Shown in pieces: positions 1 to 8,858 of a DNA stretch of 64,000 nucleotides (its first letter is position 1; the number at the start of each line of letters is the position of its first letter). Made by a program: the position numbers and the translations under genes. The notes below the pieces were generated by a model, which was not told the DNA's origin, did not search any database, and worked only from the letters and a program-made list of their open reading frames with translations. The DNA lies in assembly GCA_023451825.1 (NCBI GenBank), contig JAEXYA010000032.1:1-64000 (forward strand). Reading direction: 5' to 3'. Source of the stretch: Pseudomonadota bacterium (GTDB lineage Bacteria > Pseudomonadota > Alphaproteobacteria > Rhizobiales > Xanthobacteraceae).

Positions 1-170
1 TTCATCGCCACCAGATCCGCCCGCCGCCCCGACGGCAGCGACAACTCGGCCACGCACGAAAATCCGAGCGAGCGCAGCAGGCGCACGGTTCCGCGCGCGA
101 TCGCCAGCGCCGTCTCGGACTGGCGGCGATCGAAAATCAGGGTCGGGCTTTGAACGGCAGTCGATTCCAT
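1..170 (-). CDS. mmcB: MmcB family DNA repair protein, N-terminal part (cut by window edge)
   Basis: Reading the minus strand from the ATG at 170 gives 56 residues before the window ends. They include a DRRQSE segment, a helix around TALAIARGTVRLLRSLG, and GRRADLVAM. This matches the start of the MmcB family (PF06319), small putative endonuclease-like DNA repair proteins of Alphaproteobacteria, where the GRRAD stretch belongs to a nuclease-like fold. The remaining catalytic part lies outside the window. It is divergent from the von Willebrand A gene, with about 170 bp between their starts. The family call rests on this short piece only, so it is likely but not certain. Confidence 0.75.
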   Translation of the reverse strand, partial: MESTAVQSPTLIFDRRQSETALAIARGTVRLLRSLGFSCVAELSLPSGRRADLVAM

Positions 171-341
171 GGCGACGAACTTAGCCGATTTCAGCGGGAG
201 CGCCCAATACGCACCATTGAGACCTGCCGCTGGAATGACGCTGTGCTGCCTCCGTGCTGCCGCACCGATCAAAAACCGGCGTTGCCACCGACCAAACGCA
301 TTCACCTGCGCGTGATCAAGCGAGAGAACCGGAGACATTCC

Positions 342-1469
342 ATGAGTTTAGCCCGTATCGGCCGCGTCGCTTTGATCGTCGCTGCCGCAAGTTTGTCACA
401 AGCGCTGTTGCCGTCATTTGCGCATGCAAAACCGACCGTTGAAGTCGCTTTCGTGCTCGATACGACCGGCTCCATGGCCGGGCTCATCGAGGGCGCCAAG
501 CGAAAAATCTGGTCGATCGCGACCTCGATTCTCGACCAGAATCCCGATGCCGAAATCCGCATGGGCCTCGTCGCTTATCGCGATATCGGCGATGAATATG
601 TGACGAAAAAATTCGATCTCACCACCGATATCCAGGATCTCTACGCCAATCTCCTGCAGGTCCGCGCGCAAGGCGGCGGCGACTGGCCGGAAAGCGTCAA
701 TGAAGCGCTGGATGTGGCCGTGAACAAGCTGCAATGGACCAAGGGCAGCGACGCTCGCCGCATCGTGTTCCTGGTCGGCGACGCCCCGCCGCATATGGAT
801 TATGCGCAGGACACCAAATACGAGGTCACCATGAAGGTGGCGCAGCAGAAGAACATCATCGTCAATGCGGTGCTGACCGGCGGCGCCCGCGACACCGAAC
901 GCGTCTGGCGCGATGTCGCCCAGCGCGGCGACGGCCGCTTCATGGCGATCCCGCAGGATGGCGGGCAAGTGGTGATCATCGAGACGCCGTATGATGAGGA
1001 GATCATCATCCTGCAGAACGAGATCAACAAGACGGTGATCCCCTATGGCCCCCGCGCGCTGCAGAAGCGCACGGAGGAGAAGACGCGGCAGCTCTCGGAA
1101 GTGGCCCGTGCCGCGCCGGCCTCGGCATCGGATATGGCGAGCTATATCAACAAGAAAGCCAAGGTGTCGTCGGAAGCCGTAACCGGCGGCGGCGATCTGG
1201 TGGCCGATGTCGCGTCAGGCGGCAAGAAGCTCGATGGCATCAAGGATGACGAATTGCCGGACAGCTTGCGGAAAATGTCGATGCAGGATCGCACGGCGGA
1301 GCTCGACAAGCAGATGGCTGTTCGCAAGGAGCTGAACGCGAAGCTCGCAGCACTGGTGGCCAAGCGCGATGCCTATGTGGCCGCCCAACGCGACAAGACG
1401 GCGGCACCAAAGGCGTCGTCTTTCGATCGCGAGGTCGAGGCGACACTGAAGGTTCAGTTGAAGAAGTGA
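342..1469 (+). CDS. Secreted von Willebrand factor A domain protein
   Basis: The protein has 375 residues. The ATG at 342 is preferred to an earlier in-frame GTG/TTG-type start because GGAG lies about 8 bases before it and because it opens a clear signal peptide (MSLARIGRVALIVAAASLS, cleavage near AHA-KP). The mature protein starts directly with a VWA domain. The MIDAS metal site is visible as DTTGSM near residue 40, and the later GGGDWPES and LVGDAPPHMDY segments fit the rest of the metal-binding surface. The last 120 residues are helical, charged and rich in Lys/Ala, probably coiled coil. VWA domains bind protein partners through a divalent metal; the partner is unknown. It is likely periplasmic and monocistronic, and a palindromic repeat follows its stop. 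Confidence 0.85.
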   Translation: MSLARIGRVALIVAAASLSQALLPSFAHAKPTVEVAFVLDTTGSMAGLIEGAKRKIWSIATSILDQNPDAEIRMGLVAYRDIGDEYVTKKFDLTTDIQDLYANLLQVRAQGGGDWPESVNEALDVAVNKLQWTKGSDARRIVFLVGDAPPHMDYAQDTKYEVTMKVAQQKNIIVNAVLTGGARDTERVWRDVAQRGDGRFMAIPQDGGQVVIIETPYDEEIIILQNEINKTVIPYGPRALQKRTEEKTRQLSEVARAAPASASDMASYINKKAKVSSEAVTGGGDLVADVASGGKKLDGIKDDELPDSLRKMSMQDRTAELDKQMAVRKELNAKLAALVAKRDAYVAAQRDKTAAPKASSFDREVEATLKVQLKK

Positions 1470-1476
1470 CGCTGTC

Positions 1477-1567
1477 GTAGCCTGCATGGAGCCAACGGGG
1501 CGCGCGAAGCGCGCCCGCGGATAAACTTCGCGTAATGCAGGGACCGGCGAACGCCGGTCCCCGGGTT
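1477..1567. repeat. Intergenic palindromic (REP-like) element 1
   Basis: The element contains a GC-rich hairpin around 1497-1516 (GGGCGCGC-GAA-GCGCGCCC) and a perfect 10-bp hairpin at 1540-1561 with a 2-base loop (GGGACCGGCG-AA-CGCCGGTCCC). The outer part, GTAGCCTGCATGGAGC...CGTAATGCAGG, resembles the outer arms of the element at 13175-13264. It could also act as a transcription terminator for the VWA gene, although no T-run follows. Confidence 0.6.
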
Positions 1568-1639
1568 ACGAAGAGAGGCGGGGCATATTTGCATCCCCGC
1601 TCCCCTTCCCTCCCTTCCAAAAATCGGCATTGTGGCGCG

Positions 1640-2305
1640 ATGACAGAGAACGCACCCCAAGCCCAGGCGGGCGGCACCATCATTCCCGTCACGCTGTTCC
1701 AGCAGAACTGCATGCTCCTGTGGGACGAAGCCACACGGCAGGCCGTCGTGATCGATCCCGGCGGCGACGTGCCGCTGATCCAGGAGGCGATCGCCAAAGC
1801 CAATGTGAAGGTCGAGGCGATCTGGCTCACCCATGGCCATATCGATCACGTCGGCGGCGCCGCCGAATTGCGCGATGCGTTGAAGGTCGAGATCATCGGC
1901 CCGCATCAGGCCGATGACTACCTGCTCGACAATGTGGAATCCTCCGGCGCCAATTACGGCATATCGGGCGTCCGCAATTTCAAGCCGGATCGCTGGCTCG
2001 AAGACGGCGACAGGGTCAGCGTCGGCGGGCTGTCCTTCGACATCCTGCATTGTCCCGGCCATTCACCCGGCAGCGTCGTATTCTACAGCAAGGCGATGAA
2101 ATTCGCCCATGTGGGCGATGTGCTGTTCGCCGGATCGGTCGGCCGAACCGATCTCCCGGGCGGCAGCCACGACACGCTGATCAATTCCATCATGACCAAG
2201 CTGATCCCGCTCGGCGACGATGTCGGCTTCATCTGCGGCCACGGACCGGGGTCCAGCATCGGCCAGGAGCGGATGACGAACCCGTTCCTGACCGGGATGG
2301 CCTGA
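1640..2305 (+). CDS. MBL-fold metallo-hydrolase (glyoxalase II-like)
   Basis: The protein has 221 residues from the ATG at 1640; the reading frame is open further upstream but runs through the repeat element, so the later start is used. The metallo-beta-lactamase motif HxHxDH is present (THGHIDHVGG, about residue 60). Later metal ligands are seen in CPGHSPGSVVFY, in HVGDVLFAGSVGRTDLPGG and in the terminal CGHGPGSS. This layout is that of small single-domain glyoxalase II-like hydrolases, which bind two Zn ions and cleave thioesters such as S-D-lactoylglutathione. The exact substrate cannot be told from the sequence. It has no signal peptide and is cytoplasmic. It stands alone between two palindromic repeats. 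Confidence 0.88.
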   Translation: MTENAPQAQAGGTIIPVTLFQQNCMLLWDEATRQAVVIDPGGDVPLIQEAIAKANVKVEAIWLTHGHIDHVGGAAELRDALKVEIIGPHQADDYLLDNVESSGANYGISGVRNFKPDRWLEDGDRVSVGGLSFDILHCPGHSPGSVVFYSKAMKFAHVGDVLFAGSVGRTDLPGGSHDTLINSIMTKLIPLGDDVGFICGHGPGSSIGQERMTNPFLTGMA

Positions 2306-2314
2306 TAAGCATGT

Positions 2315-2388
2315 GGTTGGGTTGAGCGGAGTGCTACCCGTTACGGTAAGCGCTGATGTTGCCGGACTATCGCTCCGCTCGACCCACC
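2315..2388. repeat. Intergenic palindromic element 2
   Basis: Inverted arms GGGTTGAGCGGAG (2319-2331) and CTCCGCTCGACCC (2373-2385) match with one mismatch over 13 bp and enclose about 41 bp. The element directly follows the MBL hydrolase gene and precedes the convergent small gene at 2403. It is of the kind scattered between genes in Bradyrhizobium-type genomes. It may work as a bidirectional terminator. Confidence 0.6.
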
Positions 2389-2402
2389 CGACGATCGATC
2401 AC

Positions 2403-2654
2403 TCACCCGGCGCGATCGAGATCAATCCAGTCATCGATCTGCGAGGCGGCAATCGTCCGCTTGGGCTGAACCGGGTTCAGCGTGCCGGCGGTCGCGGTCC
2501 AGCCTTTGGCCAGGATTTCCCGCGCAAAAACTTTAGCATCGATTTCGGATTTGAATGTTTTGGTGGTGCGCGCCGGCCCCGTGGCGCGGGTGTCGGACTT
2601 GATCGTCCGGTCGGGACCAAAAGCAACATACCAAGTATCGGGTTTCGTCATCAT
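2403..2654 (-). CDS. Small conserved-type hypothetical protein (83 aa)
   Basis: The 83 residues start MMTKPDTWYVAFGPDRT and contain KTFKSEIDAKVFAREILAKGW, which reads like a small alpha/beta domain with even hydrophobic spacing. There is no signal peptide, membrane segment or known motif. The Met-Met start leaves two possible initiation codons. The composition is protein-like and I recall similar short proteins in rhizobia, but I cannot name a family. It ends close to palindromic element 2, convergent with the MBL gene. Confidence 0.6.
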   Translation of the reverse strand: MMTKPDTWYVAFGPDRTIKSDTRATGPARTTKTFKSEIDAKVFAREILAKGWTATAGTLNPVQPKRTIAASQIDDWIDLDRAG

Positions 2655-2735
2655 GGCCTTAGTAACGCGAAATGTGACGAAAAGTTGCGTGAGTTATGGC
2701 GCCTCCCACATTTCTCATCCGGGCCCATCACAAAG

Positions 2736-2760
2736 ACAGGCCGCCCGACCGGGGCGACCT
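2736..2760 (-). terminator. Possible terminator behind the DUF1236-like gene
   Basis: On the minus strand a 7-bp GC-rich stem (GTCGCCC / GGGCGGC, one wobble pair) with a 5-base loop is followed by CTGTCTTTG. It lies about 45 bp beyond the stop of the gene at 2806. The T-run is weak. Confidence 0.4.
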
Positions 2761-2805
2761 GCAGTTTGGGAGAAATTATAGTCCCGAATGTCCGGTAAGC
2801 GACGC

Positions 2806-3225
2806 TTAGTCGATGACTTCGACAATGCGATGCGTGCCCGGCTCGACCAGAACCGTACGACCGTTCACCACCGTATAGCGGTATTGGCGCGCAGCGCTGT
2901 ATTCGGCCGGCACCTCGTAATACGTCACGCCGCTGGTCGGCAGTACGGTGCCAACGCGAACTTCGCGCTCATAAGTGTAGGACGGACGGCGCTGATCGAC
3001 CACGTAGCTACGGAAACGCGGACGATCGTCAACGCCCAGCACGCCGGCGACGCCGCCAACTACGCCACCGATGGTGCCGCCAACAATGGCGCCTACCGGG
3101 CCGGCAGCGCGTTCACCTTCGGCCGCGCCACGCTCGATGCCTCCAGGAACGCCCTGGGCCTGGGCGATTGCCGGCATGGCCATCACGGCGACAACGGCAG
3201 CAGTTCCAAGAAGACGGCGGATCAT
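2806..3225 (-). CDS. Secreted DUF1236-like small protein
   Basis: The protein has 139 residues from the ATG at 3225, chosen because GGAG precedes it by 6 bases and it opens a signal peptide (MIRRLLGTAAVVAVMAMPAI, cleavage after AQA). The mature part has a Gly/Val-rich stretch (AIVGGTIGGVVGGVAGVLG, about residues 46-64), which could form a glycine-zipper or lie in a membrane. It then has a C-terminal domain with VGTVLPTSGVTYYEVP and YRYTVVNGRTVLVEP. This C-terminal pattern is that of DUF1236 proteins, which are common, often multicopy, periplasmic proteins of unknown function in Bradyrhizobium relatives. It appears to be a single-gene unit. Confidence 0.8.
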   Translation of the reverse strand: MIRRLLGTAAVVAVMAMPAIAQAQGVPGGIERGAAEGERAAGPVGAIVGGTIGGVVGGVAGVLGVDDRPRFRSYVVDQRRPSYTYEREVRVGTVLPTSGVTYYEVPAEYSAARQYRYTVVNGRTVLVEPGTHRIVEVID

Positions 3226-3548
3226 GATGATCTCCATTTTACGATTGCACATATTGCGGCGATACAAGTGCGGCATCGGGCGATGGTTCCTGCGATCGAG
3301 CCGTTGCACCCTGCGTGCGGGACGCAAAATATTCCTCAGCCGGACGGAACTAACACAAGACCGCCTCCCGGCATTTGCCGGTGAGAAGCAGCTTGTTACG
3401 ATCCAAACTAACAAAACCAATGTGGTGCGAACGACGCTCCGCATTTGCAGGCAAGAGCCATGCATCGGCATCGGCGAAATTTCGCTATGACTTGGCGCGC
3501 CATTCGATATCGTCGGCGCCATTGAATTGGAATTGTTTGTGCAGAAAA
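3226..3548. other. Intergenic region between divergent genes (323 bp)
   Basis: This holds the upstream regions of the DUF1236-like gene (minus) and the LuxR-type regulator (plus). It is more AT-rich than its neighbours near 3390-3420 and 3510-3548. I see no convincing promoter consensus, repeat or small gene. Confidence 0.4.
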
Positions 3549-4712
3549 ATGTCAGCTGATCCCATTGCCGACACCGCATTCCTCAAAGCACTCGAACTCA
3601 TCTACGATGCCGCTGCCGATCCCGGCCTTTGGCCCGCGGCTCTCGCAGCCATCGCAGCGAGATTCGATGCGGCCGGCGCTATCCTGATTTGGCAGCGAGA
3701 CGACGGAAAATTCGGCACCATCGCCTCCGAGGGAATAGCCGCCGCGCAAAAGGACTATGTGGAGAGCGGCTGGCTCAGCCGCGACACCAGGGCAATCCGT
3801 GGCTTGGAGCGCGGCTACTTCTTCAACGGCGAGCCCTTCGGTGACCACGACATCTGCACGCCCGAAGAGATGGCATCCGATCCGTTCTATACCGAGTTTC
3901 TCGCGCGTCACGGCCTTGGATGGTTTGGTGCCGTCGCAGTGTCCCCCAACCCGCATGTCGGTGTCGGCCTCAGCATCCAGCGCGACCCGCGGACCGGCCC
4001 GCCATTCGATCGCGAGGAATTGGCGATCATTGCCCGGCTTGGACGCTATGTTGAGAAGTCGCTGCGCTTGTCGATGCAGTTGATCGACGCCGAGGTCTCG
4101 AAGATCGGGCTGGCTGAAGCATTGGGCAATCTCGGCGTCGGCGTTTTCGTGCTGGATTCGATCGGGCGCGTCATTTTCCAGAATCAATCCGCAGCGATGA
4201 CGCTCGGCAGCGCGCTGAGGGTCGAACATGACCGACTGCGGCTCGCATCCAACACCGAGAACAAGGCCTTCCAGGACGCCGTGACTTCCACACTCCGGTC
4301 GGAGCCTGTGGATCTGCTCGCCGACCCCAAACCGATCCTGGTCCAGCGGCCCGCGCCATTGGGGCCCATGTTGATCTATCCGATGTCCTTGAAGCCGGGC
4401 GGCGACGCCAAGGACGATTTCGTGCGCCGGGCCAAAGCGGTCGCCATCGTCATCGAACCGCGTGCCGAGGAACCCGCCGATCCGGCGCTGGTTCGCGACT
4501 TCCTCGGCCTGACATTGGGCGAAGCACGGGTGGCATCCCTGATCGGCTCCGGCCTGGCGCCGAAGGATGCGTCGCTCAAACTTGGCATTGCCGAGGAAAC
4601 GGTCCGCACGGTGCTGAAACGCGTCTTCGCGAAGACAGGCGTGGGGCGGCAGGCGGAACTGGCGACCCTGCTTGGCCGTCTGTCATTGGCCAGCAGGATG
4701 AGCGATCGATAG
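3549..4712 (+). CDS. LuxR-type helix-turn-helix transcriptional regulator
   Basis: The protein has 387 residues from the ATG at 3549 (MSADPIADTAFLKALELIYD). The upstream extension of the frame crosses the promoter region and is not protein-like. The C-terminal 60 residues form a LuxR/GerE-type helix-turn-helix: LTLGEARVASLIGSG, then DASLKLGIAEETVRTVLKRVFAKTG. The N-terminal 300 residues look like a PAS- or GAF-like sensing region (AALAAIAARFDAAGAILIW; later GVGVFVLDSIGRVIFQNQSA is a typical PAS beginning near residue 200). Such proteins are common orphan regulators in Bradyrhizobium relatives; the ligand and targets are unknown. A strong terminator follows at 4810. Confidence 0.85.
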   Translation: MSADPIADTAFLKALELIYDAAADPGLWPAALAAIAARFDAAGAILIWQRDDGKFGTIASEGIAAAQKDYVESGWLSRDTRAIRGLERGYFFNGEPFGDHDICTPEEMASDPFYTEFLARHGLGWFGAVAVSPNPHVGVGLSIQRDPRTGPPFDREELAIIARLGRYVEKSLRLSMQLIDAEVSKIGLAEALGNLGVGVFVLDSIGRVIFQNQSAAMTLGSALRVEHDRLRLASNTENKAFQDAVTSTLRSEPVDLLADPKPILVQRPAPLGPMLIYPMSLKPGGDAKDDFVRRAKAVAIVIEPRAEEPADPALVRDFLGLTLGEARVASLIGSGLAPKDASLKLGIAEETVRTVLKRVFAKTGVGRQAELATLLGRLSLASRMSDR

Positions 4713-4809
4713 ACAAAAGACGGGACATATCCCAAATGGGGCATGTGAATCACCCGCGCGCATGCGAGCTTCGAATCGTAGTGGTTTAAACCTCCATTGC
4801 GAGACATCA

Positions 4810-4846
4810 CGGCCCCGCGCATTCACCATGCCGGGGCCGCTTTTTT
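4810..4846 (+). terminator. Rho-independent terminator behind the LuxR-type gene
   Basis: A perfect 8-bp stem (CGGCCCCG at 4810-4817 with CGGGGCCG at 4832-4839) with a 14-base loop is followed by six T residues at 4841-4846. It sits about 100 bp after the stop at 4712, between convergent genes. Confidence 0.8.
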
Positions 4847-4893
4847 ATAGGCGCCTTCGCTTTTTTATGGGGCCTTCCCTTGGGGAGATGCCG

Positions 4894-7392
4894 CTAGCCG
4901 CCGATCATCGTGCGGATGCGTCGGGACAGCACATCGAGATCGAATGGCTTGGTGATCATCTCCATGCCAGGCAACAGAAAGCCCTCGGCCATGGCGACGC
5001 TTTCCGCATAGCCGGTGATGAACAGGATCTTCAGATCGGGTCGCGTCTCGCGAGCCTGATCGGCCAGTTGTCGGCCATTCATGCCGGGCAAACCGACATC
5101 GGTGACGAGCAGATCGATGGTCGGCTCGCTGCGCAAGGCGGCGAGACCAGACGGACCGTCGATCGCTTCGCGCACGCGATAGCCCTCGTCCTGCAGCATC
5201 TCGACGACGACCGAGCGCACCACCGGCTCGTCCTCGACCACCAGCACCGTTTCGCCGGCCGATTGATGCTCATCCCGTTGCGCGCCGGCAACGGCTTCGG
5301 AGGCAGCCCCCTCATAACGCGGCAGATAGAGATAGACCGTGGAGCCGACACCGACACGACTGTCGATGCTGACATGCCCGTTCGACTGGCGCGCAAAACC
5401 ATAGATCATCGACAGGCCGAGGCCGGTCCCCTGCCCGATCGGCTTGGTCGTGAAAAACGGATCGAAGGCGCGCGCCAGCACATCGGGCGTCATGCCGGTG
5501 CCGGTGTCGGTGACGGCGATGCAGATGTAATCGCCCGGCGTCAGCGCCGGCGTATCAGCGGTGATAGTGCCGACTTGGATATTACGCGTGGCGATGGCCA
5601 GCTTGCCGCCATCGGGCATCGCGTCACGCGCATTGATGGCGAGATTGAGCAGCGCACTTTCGAGTTGGTTGGGATCGCACAACGTGCACCAAAGGTCCGG
5701 CGCCGCGCGGATTTCGAGATCGAGCTTCTCGCCAATGGTCCGGCGCAACAGGTCCTCGAGCGACACGACAAGCGCATTGGCATCGACCGATTTCGGCACC
5801 AGCGGCTGCCGTCGTGCAAAGGCCAGCAAGCGATGGGTCAAGGCCGCCGCACGATTGGCGGATGTCATCGCCGCATCGATATAGCGCGGCAGGCTCTCGA
5901 CACGGCCCTGACCGAGCCGGGTCTGCATCAAGTCGAGCGAGCCGACGATGCCGGTAAGCAGATTGTTGAAATCGTGCGCGATGCCGCCCGTAAGTTGGCC
6001 AACGGCTTCCATCTTCTGCGATTGCCGCAAGGCCTCCTCAGTGGCCTTCAACCGCTCGGCTGCAGCCTTTTCTTCAGTAACGTCGCGCGCCACGCAATAG
6101 ATCATCTCCTCATCGGGCACGGCCGTCCAAGATAGCCAGCGATACGACCCATCCTTGTGGCGCAGCCGGTTCTCGAAGCGCACGGTTTGCTCACCCAAAG
6201 CGAGCTTCTCGACTTCAGCCACGGTTTTTGCCTGGTCGTCGGGATGCTCCAGCCAGCGCGAGGTGCGATCGAGCAGATCGTCCTCGCTCCATCCGAGCAC
6301 CTGGGTCCAGGCCGGGTTCACCGTTCGCCACGCCCCACTGTAATCGGCAACCATCAGCAGATCGCGCGACACGTTCCAGATCCGGTCACGCTCGCGCGTC
6401 TTCTCACGAACGCGCTGCGCCAGTGTCGCATTCAACTCGGCCAGCTTCAGCGCGAGCTGCCGGGCTTCCTCTTCGCTGCGCAGCAGTGCCTCACGGGCCT
6501 GCACTTCCTTGGTAACATCCGTATGCGCGCCGACCAGCCGCAGCGGCTTGCCGTGTTCATCGCGCTCAATCAGCGACTTGACGGAAATCCAGCGCAGCTC
6601 GCCATCGCTCGGACGAATGATGCGATACTCCACGAAATATTCGCTGGCGCCGCTCTTCACGGCCTCGATGAACTTGCGCTCGGTCGCTTCGCGATCGTCG
6701 GGATGAACGCGGGCCACCCATTCTTCATGGGACTCGTTCACTGCATCAGCGGGTAATCCGTGGATACGCAGATATTCCGGCGAGCGACGATTGCGAAATC
6801 CGGTGCGCAGATCCACTTCGAGGCCGCCGATGCTGCCGATCTCTTGCACGCGCGCCAGTTCGGCTTCGCGTTCGCGCAACGCGGTATTGGCCTCACGATC
6901 CTTCGTGACATTGCGGCAGATCACCATCACACCGGCGACGCCGTCATCGCCATCGAGCGGGCTATAGCCGTAGGTCCAGTAGCCGTGAGTAAGCTTTCCA
7001 TTCCTGGTCACCGGGACCAGCTGGTTCTCGTGCCAGGTCGGGCCACCGCCCGACATCACTTGATCGATCTGTGGGCCGATGATGTCCCAGATCTCATGCC
7101 AGAACGCCTTGCCGGGCTGGCCGAGCGCGCGTGGATGCTGCTGGTCGTCCAGCGTCTCCCGATAGGCGTCGTTGTAGAACTGGATGAGGTCCGGGCCCCA
7201 CCAGATGAACATCGGGTGATACGTATTCAGCACGAGGCGGATCGCGGTGCGCAGGCCCTGAGGCCATACCGACGGAGCACCGAGCGACGTGGAACCCCAA
7301 TCGTAAGCACGCATCAGCGCACCCATCTCGCCACCGCCGGCGAGGAAATCGACCTGGTTCTCTCTGCGCTCTGCCGCCATATGCGGGAACAA
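4894..7392 (-). CDS. PAS-containing hybrid sensor histidine kinase / response regulator
   Basis: The protein has 832 residues. Domain order as read: an N-terminal PAS-like region (about 20-150; typical STSLGAPSVWPQGLRTA and FIWWGPDLIQFYNDAY), a second PAS with PAC (165-290; RVHPDDREATERKF), a third PAS with PAC (330-440), and a HisKA dimerisation domain with the phospho-acceptor His in GGIAHDFNNLLTGI. An HATPase follows (N-box LLNLAINARDAMPDGG, G boxes DTGTGM and GQGTGLGLSM). A C-terminal receiver domain has its Asp in LLVTDVGLPGMNG. No membrane segments are visible, so it should be a soluble sensor. All key catalytic residues are present. A partner response regulator is not nearby. The start could be MFPHMA (7392) or the MAAER four codons later. 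Confidence 0.9.
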   Translation of the reverse strand: MFPHMAAERRENQVDFLAGGGEMGALMRAYDWGSTSLGAPSVWPQGLRTAIRLVLNTYHPMFIWWGPDLIQFYNDAYRETLDDQQHPRALGQPGKAFWHEIWDIIGPQIDQVMSGGGPTWHENQLVPVTRNGKLTHGYWTYGYSPLDGDDGVAGVMVICRNVTKDREANTALREREAELARVQEIGSIGGLEVDLRTGFRNRRSPEYLRIHGLPADAVNESHEEWVARVHPDDREATERKFIEAVKSGASEYFVEYRIIRPSDGELRWISVKSLIERDEHGKPLRLVGAHTDVTKEVQAREALLRSEEEARQLALKLAELNATLAQRVREKTRERDRIWNVSRDLLMVADYSGAWRTVNPAWTQVLGWSEDDLLDRTSRWLEHPDDQAKTVAEVEKLALGEQTVRFENRLRHKDGSYRWLSWTAVPDEEMIYCVARDVTEEKAAAERLKATEEALRQSQKMEAVGQLTGGIAHDFNNLLTGIVGSLDLMQTRLGQGRVESLPRYIDAAMTSANRAAALTHRLLAFARRQPLVPKSVDANALVVSLEDLLRRTIGEKLDLEIRAAPDLWCTLCDPNQLESALLNLAINARDAMPDGGKLAIATRNIQVGTITADTPALTPGDYICIAVTDTGTGMTPDVLARAFDPFFTTKPIGQGTGLGLSMIYGFARQSNGHVSIDSRVGVGSTVYLYLPRYEGAASEAVAGAQRDEHQSAGETVLVVEDEPVVRSVVVEMLQDEGYRVREAIDGPSGLAALRSEPTIDLLVTDVGLPGMNGRQLADQARETRPDLKILFITGYAESVAMAEGFLLPGMEMITKPFDLDVLSRRIRTMIGG

Positions 7393-7514
7393 TCAATCCG
7401 TCTGGAAACGAGGAATGGAATTTAGCGGGCACAAGGGACGTGCGCAAACTGCACGATATATCTAGCGGGCCGCACGGTTAATACCGCCAGCCGATCCACC
7501 CGCGACGTGAACCG

Positions 7515-8669
7515 TTACTTGATGAGCCCCGTCGCCTTCAATGCACGGGTGATGACGCCGGACACGTCCATCACGCGCCGGCCGGGCGGATCGCGCCTGA
7601 CGCTACGGCGATCCTGTTCGGCACGCGCCTGATGCGGACGCATCGGTCGGCTGCGCGACTCTTCATTGGCCGCAGTGTGGATCGGCGCCTGCTTGGTCAG
7701 ACCGAAGAACTGCGCGATGTGATAGGATGATGCGATGCCGGCATCGAGCATGAACTTCGATGCCGCGCCATAGGCATCGTCATGGCCTTCGATGGCGAGT
7801 GGGGTGCCATGCGCCATGCCGGTGATCGTGTAAGACTCCACGATCGTCTCGCCTTTGCCATTCCACCACACGTCGCGCGGATAGCCATCGACATCACCGG
7901 CGGACATCGGCGCATCCGGCAGGCCGTGAAGATCCAGCCATTGCTTGACGATCTCACCGGCATTGGCGGGATTGACGGTCCGATCGGCAGCACCATGCCA
8001 GACAGATACATGCGGCCACGGCCCCTGATGCGGGGACGCCTTGCGGACGAGATCACCGAGCTCCTGGCTGCTACGTGCCGGCGCGCGATACATGCCGGCC
8101 AGCGCCTCCTGCATCGAATGCGCAATGCCATAAGGCAGGCCGGCGATGATGGCCCCGGCGGAAAAGACTTCCGGATAGGTCGCAAGCATCACCGATGTCA
8201 TCGCACCACCAGCCGACAGGCCGGTGATGTAGATGCGAGCGGGATCGACGCCATATGCGATGGCGGCGTGCTCGACCATCTGGCGGATGGACAATGCCTC
8301 GCCGCTATCGCGCGTAATGTCTTCGGACGCGAACCAGTTGAAACAGGTGTTGCTGTTATTGCCGCGCTTCTGCTCCGGCATGACGAGCACGAAGCCATAG
8401 CGCTGCGCGAGCTTGGACCAGCCCGACCCCACGTCATAGCCGGTCGCTGTCTGCGTACAGCCGTGCAGCACCACGACCAGCGCAGGCTTCGGGGCGAGAT
8501 GCTCGGGCGCGTAGGCGAACATTTTGAGATTGCCGGGATTGCTGCCGAAATCTGCGATCTCGTCCAGCGGGCTGTCGCCCGCGGGCAGCTGAGCGCGCCC
8601 CATGCCATTCAACGACCCCGGCATTTTCGGCAGGTTGCGGAAGAATTCGATGTTATCGGCGAGGGACAC
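7515..8669 (-). CDS. PHB depolymerase family esterase
   Basis: The 384-residue alpha/beta hydrolase has the oxyanion-hole segment VVVLHGCTQTATGYD and the nucleophile elbow GLSAGG (about residues 160-165). A Cys-Asn pair in NTCFNWF and a likely catalytic His in TITGMAHGTPL fit the Esterase_PHB / LpqC group. Family members hydrolyse polyhydroxybutyrate, feruloyl or acetyl esters, so the substrate here is open. There is no signal peptide, which argues for a cytoplasmic protein. The C-terminal 70 residues are basic and low in complexity (RSRPMRPHQARAEQDRRSVR) and probably lie outside the catalytic fold. The gene stands alone. Confidence 0.87.
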   Translation of the reverse strand: MSLADNIEFFRNLPKMPGSLNGMGRAQLPAGDSPLDEIADFGSNPGNLKMFAYAPEHLAPKPALVVVLHGCTQTATGYDVGSGWSKLAQRYGFVLVMPEQKRGNNSNTCFNWFASEDITRDSGEALSIRQMVEHAAIAYGVDPARIYITGLSAGGAMTSVMLATYPEVFSAGAIIAGLPYGIAHSMQEALAGMYRAPARSSQELGDLVRKASPHQGPWPHVSVWHGAADRTVNPANAGEIVKQWLDLHGLPDAPMSAGDVDGYPRDVWWNGKGETIVESYTITGMAHGTPLAIEGHDDAYGAASKFMLDAGIASSYHIAQFFGLTKQAPIHTAANEESRSRPMRPHQARAEQDRRSVRRDPPGRRVMDVSGVITRALKATGLIK

Positions 8670-8813
8670 GGCAGCTCCTAGGGTCGGCGCGCTTATACAA
8701 CAGCACCGACGACATATGGTTGCTGCACTGCAAAATAATAGCGATTCGCTGGTGCCAGCCCATCAAACAAATGCGATTTTGGCAAAATACTTTGTCATAA
8801 AGGTATAATGAGA

Positions 8814-8841
8814 AGCCCTGCATGGTCATTCATGCAGGGCT
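8814..8841 (-). terminator. Strong hairpin behind the MxKDx repeat gene
   Basis: A perfect 11-bp stem (AGCCCTGCATG at 8814-8824 with CATGCAGGGCT at 8831-8841) has a 6-base loop and starts 17 bp beyond the stop at 8859. On the minus strand it is followed by TCTCATTATACC, which is AT-rich without a full T-run. Confidence 0.65.
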
Positions 8842-8858
8842 CGAAGAACCGGCGGCGC

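Noticed and set aside
150..341. N-terminal extension of the VWA protein from 150
   Set aside because: It overlaps the divergent mmcB start and precedes a clear signal peptide with its own ribosome binding site at 342.
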